From Sanderia malayensis (lineage: Eukaryota; Cnidaria; Scyphozoa; Semaeostomeae; Pelagiidae), in contig RQOL01000699.1 in assembly GCA_013076295.1 (NCBI GenBank), forward strand, positions 5,642,001-5,706,000: a stretch of 64,000 bases of DNA, written 5' to 3'. The notes under the pieces are model-generated. The model was not told where the DNA came from. It ran no database searches and was given only the letters and a program-made list of their open reading frames with translations. The translations under genes and the position numbers were made by a program. This document shows, piece after piece, positions 1 to 11,894 of this stretch; position 1 is the stretch's first letter, and every line of letters begins with the position of its first letter.

Positions 1-927
1 GGCGAGAAATTTGTCTTTTTAACTAATTTTACATAAGTTCTCCACAATATTTCCTATAGGGTGTGTTCTATTCAAATGCATACTTATCCTCCAGATCTAA
101 CGTCCAGAGCGTGCATTGCCTTGGATGCTCTCAAACTTACAAAACTTTTTCATGCATTGCCAAAAATGATTGTCTCCGTTTATACCTTAGGTGTATTTAA
201 ATTAGCACTGTAATATCTTTTGCGCAAGATTAACTATACACTGCACAAAAAAGTTGCTCGAAAGCCACACATGTGCATAATGTGAAGGCAAAATATCGTC
301 ATAAATTCAACGAAAAAGTATGTTATGCAATGGTTTTTTTAAAATAAAACTGATAGTTTTCATCCGGACCACACTTTTCCAAAGGCATTTCACATCACAC
401 ACACTGAAAACCATTGGTCCAATGAAGAGAAATCCCAAGAAATGGAAAATTTGATGCCAAGAACAGGGATGTTGTGGCTCCCAAAATAGGGCCGGGAAAA
501 TCTGGTAATATGGTGGCCCATTTATTTTGCACCTCCATTTTTCTCGACCAAGCTGGTAAAAGAATAAGTCGAAAGAAGCAAAGTACATTAATAATGTGGA
601 GCATAACTAGGATTTTGTGGAGGTGGCAGGGGTCTAAATCGGAGAAAGGCAAAAGCGATTGAAGCAAGCGAAAATTTTAAAAAGTACACTCTTCAGAACG
701 TAGCTTCGATTATAGATTTCTCAACGAAAGAGAGCGAGTATGAAGACCAATTCTTATAAAAAGGTTACTTTTGGTAGAGAGAAAAGTTTCGAACTATAAT
801 TCCTTTTCAACATACTGTCTACTTTAATGCGTGTGCAAATTTAAGACTGCGCGAAAATATGAAAGATTTGTGCGTGAATTTGGAAGCATAAAAGGGTTGA
901 CATACTTCTTTGTTTTTATATCAACAG
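1..927. other. No gene recognised
   Basis: AT-rich sequence with only short unsupported ORFs on both strands. The last bases (near 915-927, ending TCAACAG) look like a splice acceptor leading into the MULE-like gene remnant that follows, so an unrecognised upstream exon may lie here. Confidence 0.5.
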
Positions 928-3637
928 GATGAAAATGACTCGGGTGACAATTTTTTGGATGAAGCTTCCTTTGAAGAACCCAATCTGCCCTTGCAGGATA
1001 ACGAGAAGATGGTAGCTGAGGAGCCAAATGTGGAACCAAACGTGCACTTGCAGAGTAATGAGAACAATACGACAAATGATAAAAATGTGGATGCTGCTGA
1101 TGCTATTTTGAATGTTCTCCTGTGCAATCCGTCAGATTTTGAAAGAAAACAGGGACCTTCAGGTATCCGTACAAACTTTGTGTCTACTTTTAACCATGAA
1201 GTTGTCCCAATGGAGCGGGCCAGGGCTGATGATAATGGTGCCTACATTAACACTGGAAATCCCAAACGTTTTTATTATGTTTCTGCAAATAATAGATGGA
1301 AGTGCATCACAGCAAGGCAAGAAAACGGTGAATTTTAGCTATATCAATGAAAGAATTGGTTCAAAATATGAGAAGAAGTTTGTGCCTGCCTCTCAGGTTT
1401 ACCATCTAGCAAGAAACTATAGACAAAACAAACACAACAAGAGCTTTGTGCAAATGTTTGCAATAGCAAGACGAGCTGACTCGAAAGAGCCAATGCCATA
1501 CTATTTCATATCATACCGCTGGACAGATGGAACTGAAAATGGAGGTGAAAAGTTTTTGGTTTCAAGACACGGTAATGCCAAGCGACCCCACTCAGCTAGA
1601 TATATACGGCAAAATCCAGCAGCAAAAAAGAAGGCAATTGAATTGCTACAGAAAGACCTGCCCTGTACAAAAGTATACGGCGATTTAGTCAAAGAAGCAA
1701 AGGTAGGAATGTTCTTTTTTGTCTGTGAATTCAACAAGAAACACCAAAAGCCTGGCACGTCATAAAAGCAGTATGCACTTAATCATTGCCTTTATTTTTA
1801 AGTGCACTTAAAAATGAATAAATTGTAGTAAACTGAAAATTTGTGTGTCTTTCCCCATTTTAGATGCCTGGGGAGGAGCCAAGTAACCCAAAATTCGTGC
1901 ACAACATGAAAGCAAAACTAGCTGAGCCTAAACAACGTGTTGCTGCTGGCCTCCCTGAATGCGAGGGTCTTGTTCAGCAAATGCGGATGGATAAGTCTAA
2001 CATTCGAAGTGTGGTGCTTTTGCCTGAACATTACATTTCGTTTAACGCAACAGAGCAGCTGTTGAAAGGTTTAGGCCGCTTCTGTATCAATGAAAATAGT
2101 GTCTTCATGGTAGATACTACTTTTGAATTGTCTGAGGGGTTATGGTTGACAGACAGCTCATTCAACTACGAAGCTCTGCTCAAAGAGAATGGAGAGCATC
2201 TCATCTTTCCTGGACCATACATGTGGCACTTTAAAAAGAACCAAGGGGTATACAGGTACCACCAGTTTATATTTTGTCTATTTATTGTTTTTTTCAGTGC
2301 GTACTCGCAATAAAAAATGACAAAACTTACATGAAATCGATACTAAATGGAAGACTAAAATCGGTAAAATTGATAATATTGGTAAGCTCGCTAACACGTT
2401 TAAAATGTTGTGCAACGCCTTATGTTTCTGATCTGTGGATGTTTCTGACAAGAAGCCTCTCAAAAGATGACGGCATAATCTATTCATAATTCTAAAAATC
2501 CGGCTTTTATAATTTTTTTGGCTTTTATGTGTATTTCGGGTCTCGGGAAGGGGTGGCATTTTAAAGGTAAAAAAGAGGAAATTATTTTTTAGGCAAAACT
2601 TTCGCCAAAAAAAGACGTTTCCTGGGTTTTTTGGGTGCTACACAAAATGACTATACCAATGACCATAAACACATATGAAGCTGAGTTTAATCTTCGTAGG
2701 CAGAAAGTTTTGCAAGGAGAAAAAAGTGCGAAATTGAGAGCATAAATTTTCGCGAATTATGTTTTTTTCTGCAAATTCTCATGACAAAAACTTTTGCGAT
2801 CGATAAATTTTAGTGCATTTTTGAATAACAAACTGAATAGAAAAAAATTGATATCGCCCCCCCCCCCACTATCTGGCGTCCCTGACAGCATTGCAGAATT
2901 TTTGTGGACATTGAATTTTCTGTAGCTTTCTTAAATTCTGGAAATCCTAAAATCTCTGAAAAGAGGTTTGGAGTGATTACCATATAACCCCCTCAACCAC
3001 CTTTGACTTTGCGGTTTGTTACAATATTTTGCTATTTACCTGTGTACTCGATGTTACTAATTCCGGTTTTCTCTCTAAATATATACCTAGTGAATAAATT
3101 TTTACATTTTTACAACACTTTACTTATTCATACTTTAATTTCGTTTTAGACGCTTTGCAGCTGAAATGATCAATGAAAAACCTGAACTCCTTCTGATAAA
3201 GAAAATGGGTCACGACCTTGACAATGCCGTTGGTAATGGTCTGACTGACATTTTCAGGAGCGCAGAAAGACTTTATTGCACAGAACATTTGTAAAAAGCG
3301 GACGAGAGAGAGACACCTGAAAGAGAAGGGAGCTAATGTGAGGACGATCAGATGAATTATGGCAGACATTTATGAGACCCAGCATGGATTTATCGAAGAA
3401 CTTGGTCTAGCAGATGCTTCAGATCCAGACGATTTCGATGCAAAGCTTACAAGCCTGAAAGTGGTATGGGATGGTCTACTTCCCAACTTCCATGCATGGT
3501 TCGTTGCTAGACGATCAAAGGTATTCAAGGAGAATTTGGTGATCAGTGCACGTAGTCAATTGAATATCAAGGGGAGATTTTATACCAATGGTCTGGAAAA
3601 TGGTCATTTTAACAGTTTATCAGAAAACGCAAAGTAA
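928..3637 (+). pseudogene. MULE-like transposase gene remnant with introns
   Basis: Remains of a Mutator-like (MULE) DDE transposase, which would cut and insert its own element in the nucleus. An acidic N-terminal exon (928-1333) is followed, after an apparent one-base frame change near 1320, by a basic segment to about 1702. A GTAGGA donor then joins to an acceptor at 1863. Exon 1864-2255 encodes the telling stretch with VFMVDTTFEL (about 2104-2130), which resembles the first catalytic Asp region of MULE transposases. A donor at 2256 and acceptor at 3149 keep phase and lead to a segment with LLIKKMGHDLDNAV and LYCTEHL, the usual H/C-rich region near the second acidic residue. A stop at about 3291 and another frame change near 3310 break the frame before the final block 3359-3637. 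Family assignment rests on motif memory. The 893-bp intron holds only AT-rich DNA and a poly-C run near 2848. Confidence 0.6.
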
Positions 3638-4499
3638 ATCCATTGACAAGAATGTTTGCTTTTGGGTGTTTCTTCGTCTCTGTTCCAACCGCATAACAAT
3701 ACCCTAGATTGCTTTCTGAATCGTTGCTATTGTCCACATTGAAGGGCTTCACGTAACTTCCTCTAGGTTTTGGCTTTTTGTTTGATCGACATTGGTTTGC
3801 AAAGTGGTTCGATTTGCCACAAGCTCGGCAAGTTTTTCCTTTTGCAGGGCAGGCTGTGTTTGTGGGGGGCCATTCTCCTCCACAGTTTCTGCAGGTTTGA
3901 GGGGTTTTCTTGGGAAGTTTTGTCTCTTGTTTACCCTTCTTTCGCACAAAGTTTACGGTGGGGTTGGAATCTCGTGTTTTGTTTTCAATGTTTGAAGCTT
4001 GAAATTTGCTCATTTCTTCTTGGCGCCCAGCTAATAAAAGGTCACTTTTAAAAGGCACGAAGATGACTTGATGTTCCGTGTAAAACTATTTGCAGAATAA
4101 GTTCAAATTCCACATCCGAAAATTCACAACTATCTGCAAGGCCACGTAAAAGTGTGTGGTACTGATAATTGTTTCGCTTGGGTCTTGAAAGGCCTGACGA
4201 AACTTTTAGACCTCGTATAAACGGTTTCGTTGAAGTTCAAAGTAATCGTTCAACTTTGTCAGTGCTCTATCAAAGTCATCGTCCGCCCCTGTTTCGGATA
4301 GATGTCGAAAAATCTCTCTTACACGAGGTCCAGTGAGGTATAGCAATAAGGCGCGTTTACGTTTCTTGTTGTCGATGGCGTTTGGGACCAAGTATGTGTT
4401 GCAGTCGGAAATCCACGTTTTCCATCGTGGTGCAAAACTAGCACCAATCGTCGCATCTGGATCAAAAAGTGGAAGCTGTGTGATGATACTACTAGCCAT
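3612..4499 (-). pseudogene. Ty3/Gypsy-type Gag fragment with zinc knuckles
   Basis: Reads leftward from an ATG at 4499. The first block (4499-4206) has the conserved Gag feature LLLYLTGPRVREIF. A frame change and a degraded stretch (4205-4060) lead to a second block (4058-3612) with two CCHC-like knuckles, CRNCGGEWPPTNTACPAKGKTCRACGKSNHFANQC in outline (Cys/His spacing visible at about 3790-3905). It ends in VNGFTLRFLIN, the run that normally precedes the aspartic protease DSG/DTG triad; the Asp has become Asn and the protease is missing. The fragment therefore holds Gag up to the protease edge only. It abuts the end of the MULE-like remnant, so one probably inserted into or recombined with the other. 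Function is lost. Confidence 0.75.
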
Positions 4500-4516
4500 T
4501 CTCGTCGCCAGTGTTG
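4494..4516 (-). other. Probable primer binding site and inner LTR edge of the Gypsy fragment
   Basis: Just upstream of the Gag ATG (minus strand) the sequence reads GGTTACAACACTGGCGACGAG. An LTR ending in ACA followed by TGGCGACGAG is the usual arrangement at the left edge of Ty3/Gypsy internal regions. The outer limit of the LTR (toward about 4600-4900) is not recognisable. Confidence 0.35.
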
Positions 4517-4905
4517 TAACCTGCCTGCTTGTCGAGTATGTGGAAAGATACGATCAAGAAAGACACGCCAGTTCGTACTCTAACCAAACATAACTAACTC
4601 AAATCGGGTACACAACTACAACAACAATCCGGGGGTAGATAATGGTAGTGACGTAATCACAACAATGACAATGTAGGTAATGAGTTCTTTGTGAATAGAA
4701 AAATGGAACTAAATTCCTATCTAGAAATTCCCCCGTAGAGGTTTATCATATGGAATTCCTGTCCCAAAGAAATTGCTCTCTTGGGAGTTGTCATATTCTT
4801 TCACAAGAGAGAAAACAAACTCTTTACCAACCGAGAATGGATCAAATTCAGTGATAAAATTAGTTTAATCTCTCTGAATAACATAAGAATCTAAACTGTC
4901 TCCTT

Positions 4906-5035
4906 GTTCTGGTTTGTTCTCGGGTTGTTCAGCCTGTTCCTGGCTTGTTCTTGGGTTGTTCTGCTTGTTCTTGGCTTGCTCTGGGTTGTTCTGGCTTGTT
5001 CTGGGTTGTTCTGGGTTGTTCTGGGCTGTTCCGTC
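4906..5035. repeat. Minisatellite, about 9-10-bp unit
   Basis: Degenerate tandem copies of a GGGTTGTTCT unit, with variants such as GGCTTGTTCT. The cleanest run is near 4985-5025. No coding function seen. Confidence 0.85.
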
Positions 5036-5074
5036 TTTTAGTAACGATGCCTCGTAACGAGATTTTATGCCTCA

Positions 5075-5296
5075 TTTCCTATCTGACTCATTTTGGAACC
5101 GTTCCACCAGTTTACAAGAGCAGTTTGGAACGGTTCCATGAAATGGTTCCAAATGGAACTTTTTTATAACCGATCCCATTTGGGTACGGCTAGCAGTCCC
5201 ATTTGGAACGGTTCCGACAGTTCCGGTGTAAACGAAAGGCTTAATCGTACTCATTTTGGTACTGTTCCAAACCGGTCCTGTGTAAACGCAGCCTAA
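5075..5296. repeat. Palindrome-rich repeat (GGAACNGTTCC)
   Basis: Several copies of the near-palindrome GGAACNGTTCC within 220 bp, and two direct copies of an ACTCATTTTGG..GTTCCA block (5085 and 5248). The right edge TGTAAACGCAGCCTAAA has the look of a MITE end, but I cannot find a matching left end. Confidence 0.5.
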
Positions 5297-5998
5297 AACG
5301 ATATGCCAGACAAAAGACACAGGATCCCATGCCAGCCTGTCAATATTTGATGGGGTCCACATTAAAACTTTTATTATTCAGACTCATGGGCATGGAAGCA
5401 ATTTTATTAAACATTCAAAGGACAAAGACAGACAGAGAATTGAAAGGGCAGAAAAGTCATCATCTGGAGCAGGAAAAAACGAAGAAAGGATTTAAAGGGC
5501 TTATGCAGCCTGAAATGACATATCGATTTTTTTACGGAAATGGAGAGAAAAAGATCTGAGTATCACTATGAACCTATTTTGAGTGTTTTCTGACGAGTAT
5601 CAGTATGTTTTTTTCAAGCTCAAACGCACCGAGGTCTGTTGAAGAGCTGTGACGTCAGTTTGATGACACGCGAATCATTTTTTATAGGGGTCATTATGGA
5701 AAAATTTGGCCCGCGCGCCACAGTTTCTTTAATAACTCGACTTAGATGACGCCGATTTCAATTATCTCACCCCTGGCTAAAAGCGCGATATTTTCCTCAC
5801 ATTATGAGTCAATTTTCGTTGCTTTCAATTAAAAACAGAAATTTTAACAAATTTTGCAAAAAATAAAACTTTCAAGATTTTGGTTCAGTGTGAATACGAT
5901 AGAATGAACCGAGCTATTGTTCTTCAACTATTGTTCTCTGAGGAAGAGCTGCCCGGCCTGTGTGTGTTGAAACAGTGTCTGGCTAAAATCTTTTCAAA
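5297..5998. other. No gene recognised
   Basis: AT-rich DNA. The short ORF at 5329-5559 shows no motif. Nothing else supportable. Confidence 0.4.
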
Positions 5999-6451
5999 AT
6001 GTCAGATTGCGAAAATAGTAGTTCAAAACAAATTCCTCTGACAACGAAGGAGGAAGCCTTCTTGAGGATAGCGAAGAAGACGAAGACTATTCAGTAGTTA
6101 GTTCGTATAGTCGAAACTCGCACGAAGGAGAACCTCTTGCAAGAAGACCCAGAGCTGGGTACGGCAGTGATGATAAAGAATCGGGTTGTGAAGGCCTATC
6201 TCTGAAAGAGCTGGACGCCCGTTTTGGAAATAAAACTTATGTTGATAATTGGTTAGTTCATTTGTTATTTAATAAACTGTTGGCAACTGTTAAACATTAA
6301 TTCTATGGAATCATATGAGTTTTGTTCATTGTACTGTTTTGTCTCTTCAGTTGTTACGGTCCAATCCAGGTCTTAAGAAGAGTTTCGAGACCCATGGAGA
6401 GAGATGAATTTAGTGTTGGTCCAACTCGGGCTGTTGGGTTCCCCAACAATG
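5999..6451 (+). pseudogene. Broken two-exon gene piece, acidic/serine-rich
   Basis: An ATG at 5999 opens a short frame that hits a stop at about 6095. The adjacent frame from 6022 reads a coherent acidic, serine-rich protein (SDNEGGSLLEDSEEDEDYSV, then GLSLKELDARFGNKTYVDN) up to a GTTAGT donor near 6253. A CTCTTCAG acceptor at 6350 is followed by an open exon to a TGA at 6451. The split between ATG and acidic frame looks like a one-base indel. The acidic domain followed by a conserved short segment is reminiscent of the N-terminal part of P2X7-like proteins multiplied in invertebrates, but no Cys-rich core is present and the identification is weak. Confidence 0.35.
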
Positions 6452-7445
6452 CATGATCGACCATGAAATGCTTTTTTAATACTCTTTATTGGTATTTGTT
6501 TCCCTATTTTAAGTTGCATATTGACGTTGTTCTTCAGTCTGGCTGCTTTGTTGTTTTTGTTAGCCGTGGTGCGCCAAGCTGTCTGGGATTGCGCATCATT
6601 CTGACGTCAACTTCTTCAACAAAATTTGTCCAAATTCCCTTTTTTGACAACGAATAACTCAAAAACTACAAAATCTTGTTACATTCTATCTGCGGCATGT
6701 TGATAAGCATGTTGAATTCTATACTTTTCAGCAAAAAAAACTATATGTAACTTTAGGCTGCATAAGCCCTTTAAAGTCAAAGGATGAGAAGTCCAAGCAC
6801 AATGAAGTAGAAACTTATGGATTAGGACTCCTTAATGACTAATAACTGTAAGATAGCTTATTTACACATTTGCCACAATGTTTTATTTGCAAATGGGTGA
6901 ATGTTTTCAATCAGAATGTTTGCTTGAGAAAACTGTAAACTGATTTTTTTCTTTATATTAAATTTTCTCAAAGCAAGTTTTTCATATTCTTAGTGAGCTC
7001 AAAAAATGTCTTCCTTGAATCCAATTCTTGATGTATATATGGTGACCAAAATGATCCCTGTGGCATACAGAGTGCAACGATTATGCCTGATTTTTTATAT
7101 AGGTAAGACACTTTCCCTTTAGGATATCTCGGCCTCTAAATCATATTAAAACACGTGTTTTCTCCTTTCCCCTTGCTGGCTTTGTGTTATGATGTTGGAG
7201 TTTGGATGGTGTGTTGCGATTAGGAAGATTTCAAAACGGTGAGTACACTTTCAAAAAACGTCAGATCGTTCCTTATTTGGGTATAGGACATAATTTTTTT
7301 TTAATTAGAAAGACCTATTTTTGCCTTTGTTATATGTTTTTATGTGGTGAATAATGTCAATTTGAACCTTTACGTTACCTGTGCTTGTTTGGGTGGCCAT
7401 TTTATTTGTTGTTTATTAAAAATAGGTTTTGTGCCTCTTCGTTTG
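6452..7445. other. No gene recognised
   Basis: AT-rich intergenic DNA leading up to the pogo-type element. No ORF with recognisable motifs. Confidence 0.4.
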
Positions 7446-9748
7446 TTGGGGCAAGATGCGACATCATCCATGTCAGTTTAGGCCAGTCATTTATTTAAGT
7501 TGTGTTTTTGTCCATTTCTTAAATATGTTGTTTACTGTGTAGTTTAATAGGATAAATATTGTTTTAGATGGTACGAAATTATGTCAGGAAAACAACGAGA
7601 GGAAATTGGGATGAATCTCAAATGAAGTAGGCCATGGAAGCAGCAATGGTGTTTTCTGTTCTGAAGGATGTTTTGCACCAGATAGTGAAAGGAAAATTAA
7701 AGTCGATATCAGAGGATCAACTGCACATAAAGTTTCTTCCTGCAGCCAAAAATGTTCTTTCAGAAAAGCAACAGAAAACAACTGGCAGATTATATCAAGC
7801 AGATGGATTCATCGTTTTATGGCCTTTCCATCAATGAAATTCGGAGACTTGTCTTTGAGTTTGCAGAACAAAACAAACTTGACCACCCTTTCAACAAAGA
7901 AAAGAAAATGGCAGGAAGGGACTTTATTAATGGATTTCTAAAAAGGCAGAAAACACTCTCTTTGAGGAAACCAGAGGCCATTGCACTGAATAGAGTACTT
8001 GGTCTGAATAAAACTTTTGTTCAGAACAATTTCAAAAATTTGCAAGAGTTATTAGATACACACAATTTTGAGCCACATCAGATATTTAACTGTGATGAAA
8101 CAGAAATAACATGTGTGAACAAGCCTGTGAAAGTAATAGCACTGAAAGGAAATCGGGTTGTGGCATCTGTTACCAGTGGTGAGAGATGGCAAACTACAAC
8201 AATTATTTGTGCGATTAGTGCCACTGATGCTTTTGCACCTCCATTCATGATATTCAAGAGGAAGTGCGTCCATCCTGAGTTGATTGAGCGTGCCCCACCT
8301 GGGACAATTGGTGGTGTTTCCGACAGGCTGGGTTGACACAGATCTTTTCTTAAAGTTCTTAAAGCATTTTGTAAAGCATACAAAATGCAGCAAAGAATCA
8401 AAAGTGCTTCTGACTTTGGATGGTCACAAGTCGCACACCAAAAATACCCAGCTAATTGGTTATGCAAAAGAAAATGGTCATTGCCGCTTTTTTGCTGTCA
8501 TTGCCGCGACATACCTCACACAAGCTTCAGCCTTTGGACCCAAGCTTTTTTAAAGGTATGGAGTCAGGTTTCAATGTTGCTTGCAACTCTTGGCTGCGTA
8601 AACACCCTGCCAGAAGAATTACAGTGGATAAGCTAGGGGAACTCTTCAGTGAGGGCTATCTCAAATCGGCAACAGTTGAAAATGCAGTGTCAGGGTTCAA
8701 GACAACAGGTATTCACCCATTCAACTTTGGCAACATTCCTGGTTCAGAATACCTGCAGGACCCAAGAGAAGCTGGTTCTACGAAAGATCGAGCTGCCACA
8801 ATGGAACCCATTTCTGGTCCATCTAATCAACGAATAGAAGCTACCCAGAATCAACACCACGCCACAACAATGGAACCAACTCCTGGTCCATCCAATGAAT
8901 CACTAGACTTATTTGTAATAACATCAACTGCAAGTACCTCTGATCCTGAGCTTGAGCTATCATTCGACAAGATTTTGTCGGTTCCTAAAATTGTAGCAAT
9001 ATAAGGAAAAAAGCGGAGTGAGGAGTCTCAAATAATAACAAGCTCCCCCTACAAAAGGAGTCTCCAAGAGGCAGAAAAGAAAAGTAAACAGAAGCAAGTA
9101 TAGGGTGGTAAAAGGAAACCAACAGCATCAAAGAAGATTGCGAGAAAACAAGAAAAGGGAAAACAAAAAAGAAAACAAGCTCTGACTATAAGTGTTTCGT
9201 TTGCCATGGTGGCTGGCTGGAGTCTCTTCCTGGCGAAGATTGGATCCAGTGTACTAAGTGTTCTGTTTGGTATCATGAAAACTGTTGCTCATTAAAGTCG
9301 ATAACGGACTTCGAGTGTGATTTTTCTATTCCCTAATTGAAATGTATAGTGTTTTTAAAACTTGACAGACTAAATTTAACTCTTTTTCTGTTGCCAGCAT
9401 GGTGTGTTCCGATAAAAATGGGTGTTGTCTTGAATGTAAAATTATTCTTGTGTTTTTCCAAGTTAATAAAACAATTTATCATGCCTGAAAAAATTGAATC
9501 ACTTCTATTGACTAAACAAAGTATTTTCAAGGCTGTCTCACCTTGCCACCACAGTCGGACAAGATGAGACATTTGACCAGTTAACCTAACCACAATTTTT
9601 TTCCGCACATTGTGTTAAACTTCAGTAATTTATGTTAATCTTGCTACTTACACATATTTGATTGGTTTGCATCAGTTTTACTTTTGTTGAAAGTATTTAA
9701 CTTGAGAGAAATAACATTATTTTCTTATGTGTCTCATCTTGCCCCCAA
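7446..9748 (+). mobile_element. Pogo-type DNA transposon (Tc1/mariner superfamily)
   Basis: Bounded on the left by TTGGGGCAAGATGCGACA (7446-7463) and on the right by its near-perfect inverse TGTCTCATCTTGCCCCCAA (9730-9748), about 2.3 kb apart. Between them lies a pogo-family transposase gene in forward orientation. The direct TA duplication expected for this superfamily is not clear, so exact ends may be off by a few bases. The element is inactive: its gene carries stops and frame changes. Confidence 0.6.
7568..9296 (+). pseudogene. Pogo-family transposase, decayed, with C-terminal PHD-like finger
   Basis: Begins MVRNYVRKTTRGNWDE, the stereotyped start of pogo/Tigger-type transposases before their psq helix-turn-helix. 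A TAG at 7628 and a frame change near 7800 interrupt it. The CENPB-like region follows (to about 8030), then the DDE_1 core: D1 in FNCDET (about 8094), D2 in LDGHKSH (about 8420) and D3 in LQPLDPSFF (about 8540). These lie in three different frames, so at least two indels occurred. After a stop at 9002 the reading continues in a basic linker with another stop. It ends in a C-x2-C .. W-x-QC-x2-C-x2-WYHENCC finger (about 9205-9290). The role would have been DNA binding and excision/integration at TA sites. No intact protein can be made. Confidence 0.85.
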
Positions 9749-11040
9749 TTACGAGCAAACATGTCTTGAAGTTCATCAGCATGAACTTGAACTTCATTTG
9801 ACGAAAATGAACAAATTTACATATTGGACCTTCAATTTGCATTTATGAAGTTGATATCATAGATACAGTGAAATCAAGTAGGTAGTTGCACTCCTTGGCC
9901 CTTCAGCTGCATTTTGGTTGATACAAAATGCACCTATCATAAAAGATAAAAAAATTTGCATGCGCTAAGAATGGCACATTTTCACCTATTCTTGTTACTT
10001 TCAGATGATAACAGAATTGAGATACACAAATTCTGATTGCATATTTGAAATCAGGGCAGCAAAATGTATAACTATGTAAATTTGTAAAGCTTTATTAGCT
10101 ACAGTCCCAAATTTAGATTCTTGACCAGTCGACCACCTCAAACTGAATGTTATCTAAAGTTATATCTTTTCTTGTAGTGCTATTATATTTTTTAATGCAA
10201 AAATATCTGGTCTGTTTCTGAGCGTGTTGTTGAAAAAGGGCAAATGTTTCTTCTAATGACGAATGTTTAACTCCGACGAAAAAAGACGTACTCTTCCTAA
10301 CAAGACGTACACACAGAAGTTTCGCACTGAATGGCATTCAGACTCTGCATTCAAAGCCTGCCTAGTTGCCCCTAGGCCTGGAAGCAGTGATGCCTCATGC
10401 AAGTTTAAAGCATGAAGGCAATGAGAATTCATGCACACCAAATCAAGTGGGATCGTTTGCTATTACAACTGGAGAAGAAAATAAAAAGCTGTCACAGATT
10501 TATTAAATTATGAAATTGTTAAAAACAAACTTTCTAAAATTGCCGAAGATTGACACTTTTAAAGCACTGCCAGCATTTGCATTGTGTAGTTTTGCTCTGT
10601 TTAACTTGTTTTTTAGTATTTCGTGTTTTATTTCTTAATTTGGAAAATTCCTTAAAAAATCATCAAAAACTTAAATTCCATAAAAATCTCCAAAATTCCT
10701 TAATTTAACGAAAAATCGTTAAAAGTGAGAGCCCAGTCTGCAACGCCAAAGAGGCTTCCTAGGGTTACCATTTCGCCCATTTGGAGGCCGGATTTCAAAA
10801 ATCTGGCCTAATTGGAACTTGTTTGGCTCCTAAAAAATTGGTTTGGCCTCCATAGTAAATCTGACCTAATTGAGAAATTCTGTCATACATAATAGTCTCA
10901 GCCACAAATTCATCAAAATCAAAAGCTTCATCTCTTTAATTTATCAAAGGAAAACCCGCTACAGCCTCTGCGTCACCAAACTGCACAAAAATGAAATGCA
11001 TTTGGCATTGACTAGCATTATGCACACAACAGGCATTCGA
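9749..11040. other. No gene recognised
   Basis: AT-rich DNA. The minus-strand ORFs around 10113-10441 show no motif. Nothing supportable. Confidence 0.4.
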
Positions 11041-11044
11041 GAAA

Positions 11045-11815
11045 ATGCCTACAAACCTTGGCTTTTTTCTTCAAGAAGTAGCAAAGTGGTTTTCAAAGAG
11101 TATCGTAAGGAAAGAGTCAATTAAACAATTGCTGAGTGTGGTGGACCCGAACGGGGAAGCTGCTGATAAGCCCTTGTTGTTGCAGAAGATGTCTGCAACT
11201 CGTTGGCTAGTGCGAAGAAAAATAACATATAATATTTTGGTCAATTGGGAAGAAATAAGGCCTATTTCTGGTGGAGGAGCCAAACCTTAAATCGGATATG
11301 GGATACAAGGCAAGAATGATTTTAAGCATGCTGAACGGCCCAATCAATTACTATACTTTCATTTTCTGTCACCTGCAGTCACAGAGTTCGAGAAAGTGAA
11401 TGCATTCTTTCAGTCGACAAATGCAGACCCTGAAAAAATTGTGCAACTGCTTTTTCGTCTACATAAGTCCTTACGTGACAGATTTTATGGATTCGGTGGG
11501 GACAATCAGTGAAGTACTTGATGGAAATGAAGAAATACTTGGCTAATATTGGGTACAGCAACATCGCCAAAGCAAACATCAAAGAGATGTCAACGCGATG
11601 CAAAAGCTTCCTGGTCGAGCTCTAAGACTAAGTGGAGAAGAGGTTGCCCGACAACGAAAATATTTTTCAAGGATTGCATCATCTCTGTCCAACAGCAATC
11701 CTGTCTCCAAGGGATAATCCTTTGTTGACTTCTTTGCCGATGCTTCATATCGCCGGAGATATCACAACAGTTGAGGAACAATATCGTCAAATTGTCAGTC
11801 CTCTACGCTAAACTA
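11045..11815 (+). pseudogene. hAT-like transposase remnant (DUF4371 type)
   Basis: Frames can be followed across indels. First comes SATRWLVRRKITYNILVNWEEI (about 11190-11255). A second frame gives VTEFEKVNAFFQSTNADPEK and RLHKSLRDRFYGFGG (about 11380-11510), then IKEMSTRCKSFLVEL and GEEVARQRKYFSRIASSL (to about 11690). This order resembles the C-terminal half of hAT-type proteins with a DUF4371/RNase H-like fold common in cnidarian and arthropod genomes. At least three frame breaks are visible. A related remnant lies at 25904-26330. Confidence 0.6.
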
Positions 11816-11894
11816 ACCATGCTTAATCTATTTGCAAGCTCAAACTTTTAGCAGACTGTTCTCAGTGCTTCCGCCACATCAGAGGTCAATGTTA

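Noticed and set aside
307..667. Minus-strand ORFs in the first kilobase
   Set aside because: Overlapping frames without motifs, unlike any family I know; probably chance.
2846..2862. Poly-C run
   Set aside because: Simple repeat inside an intron-like spacer; no other structure.
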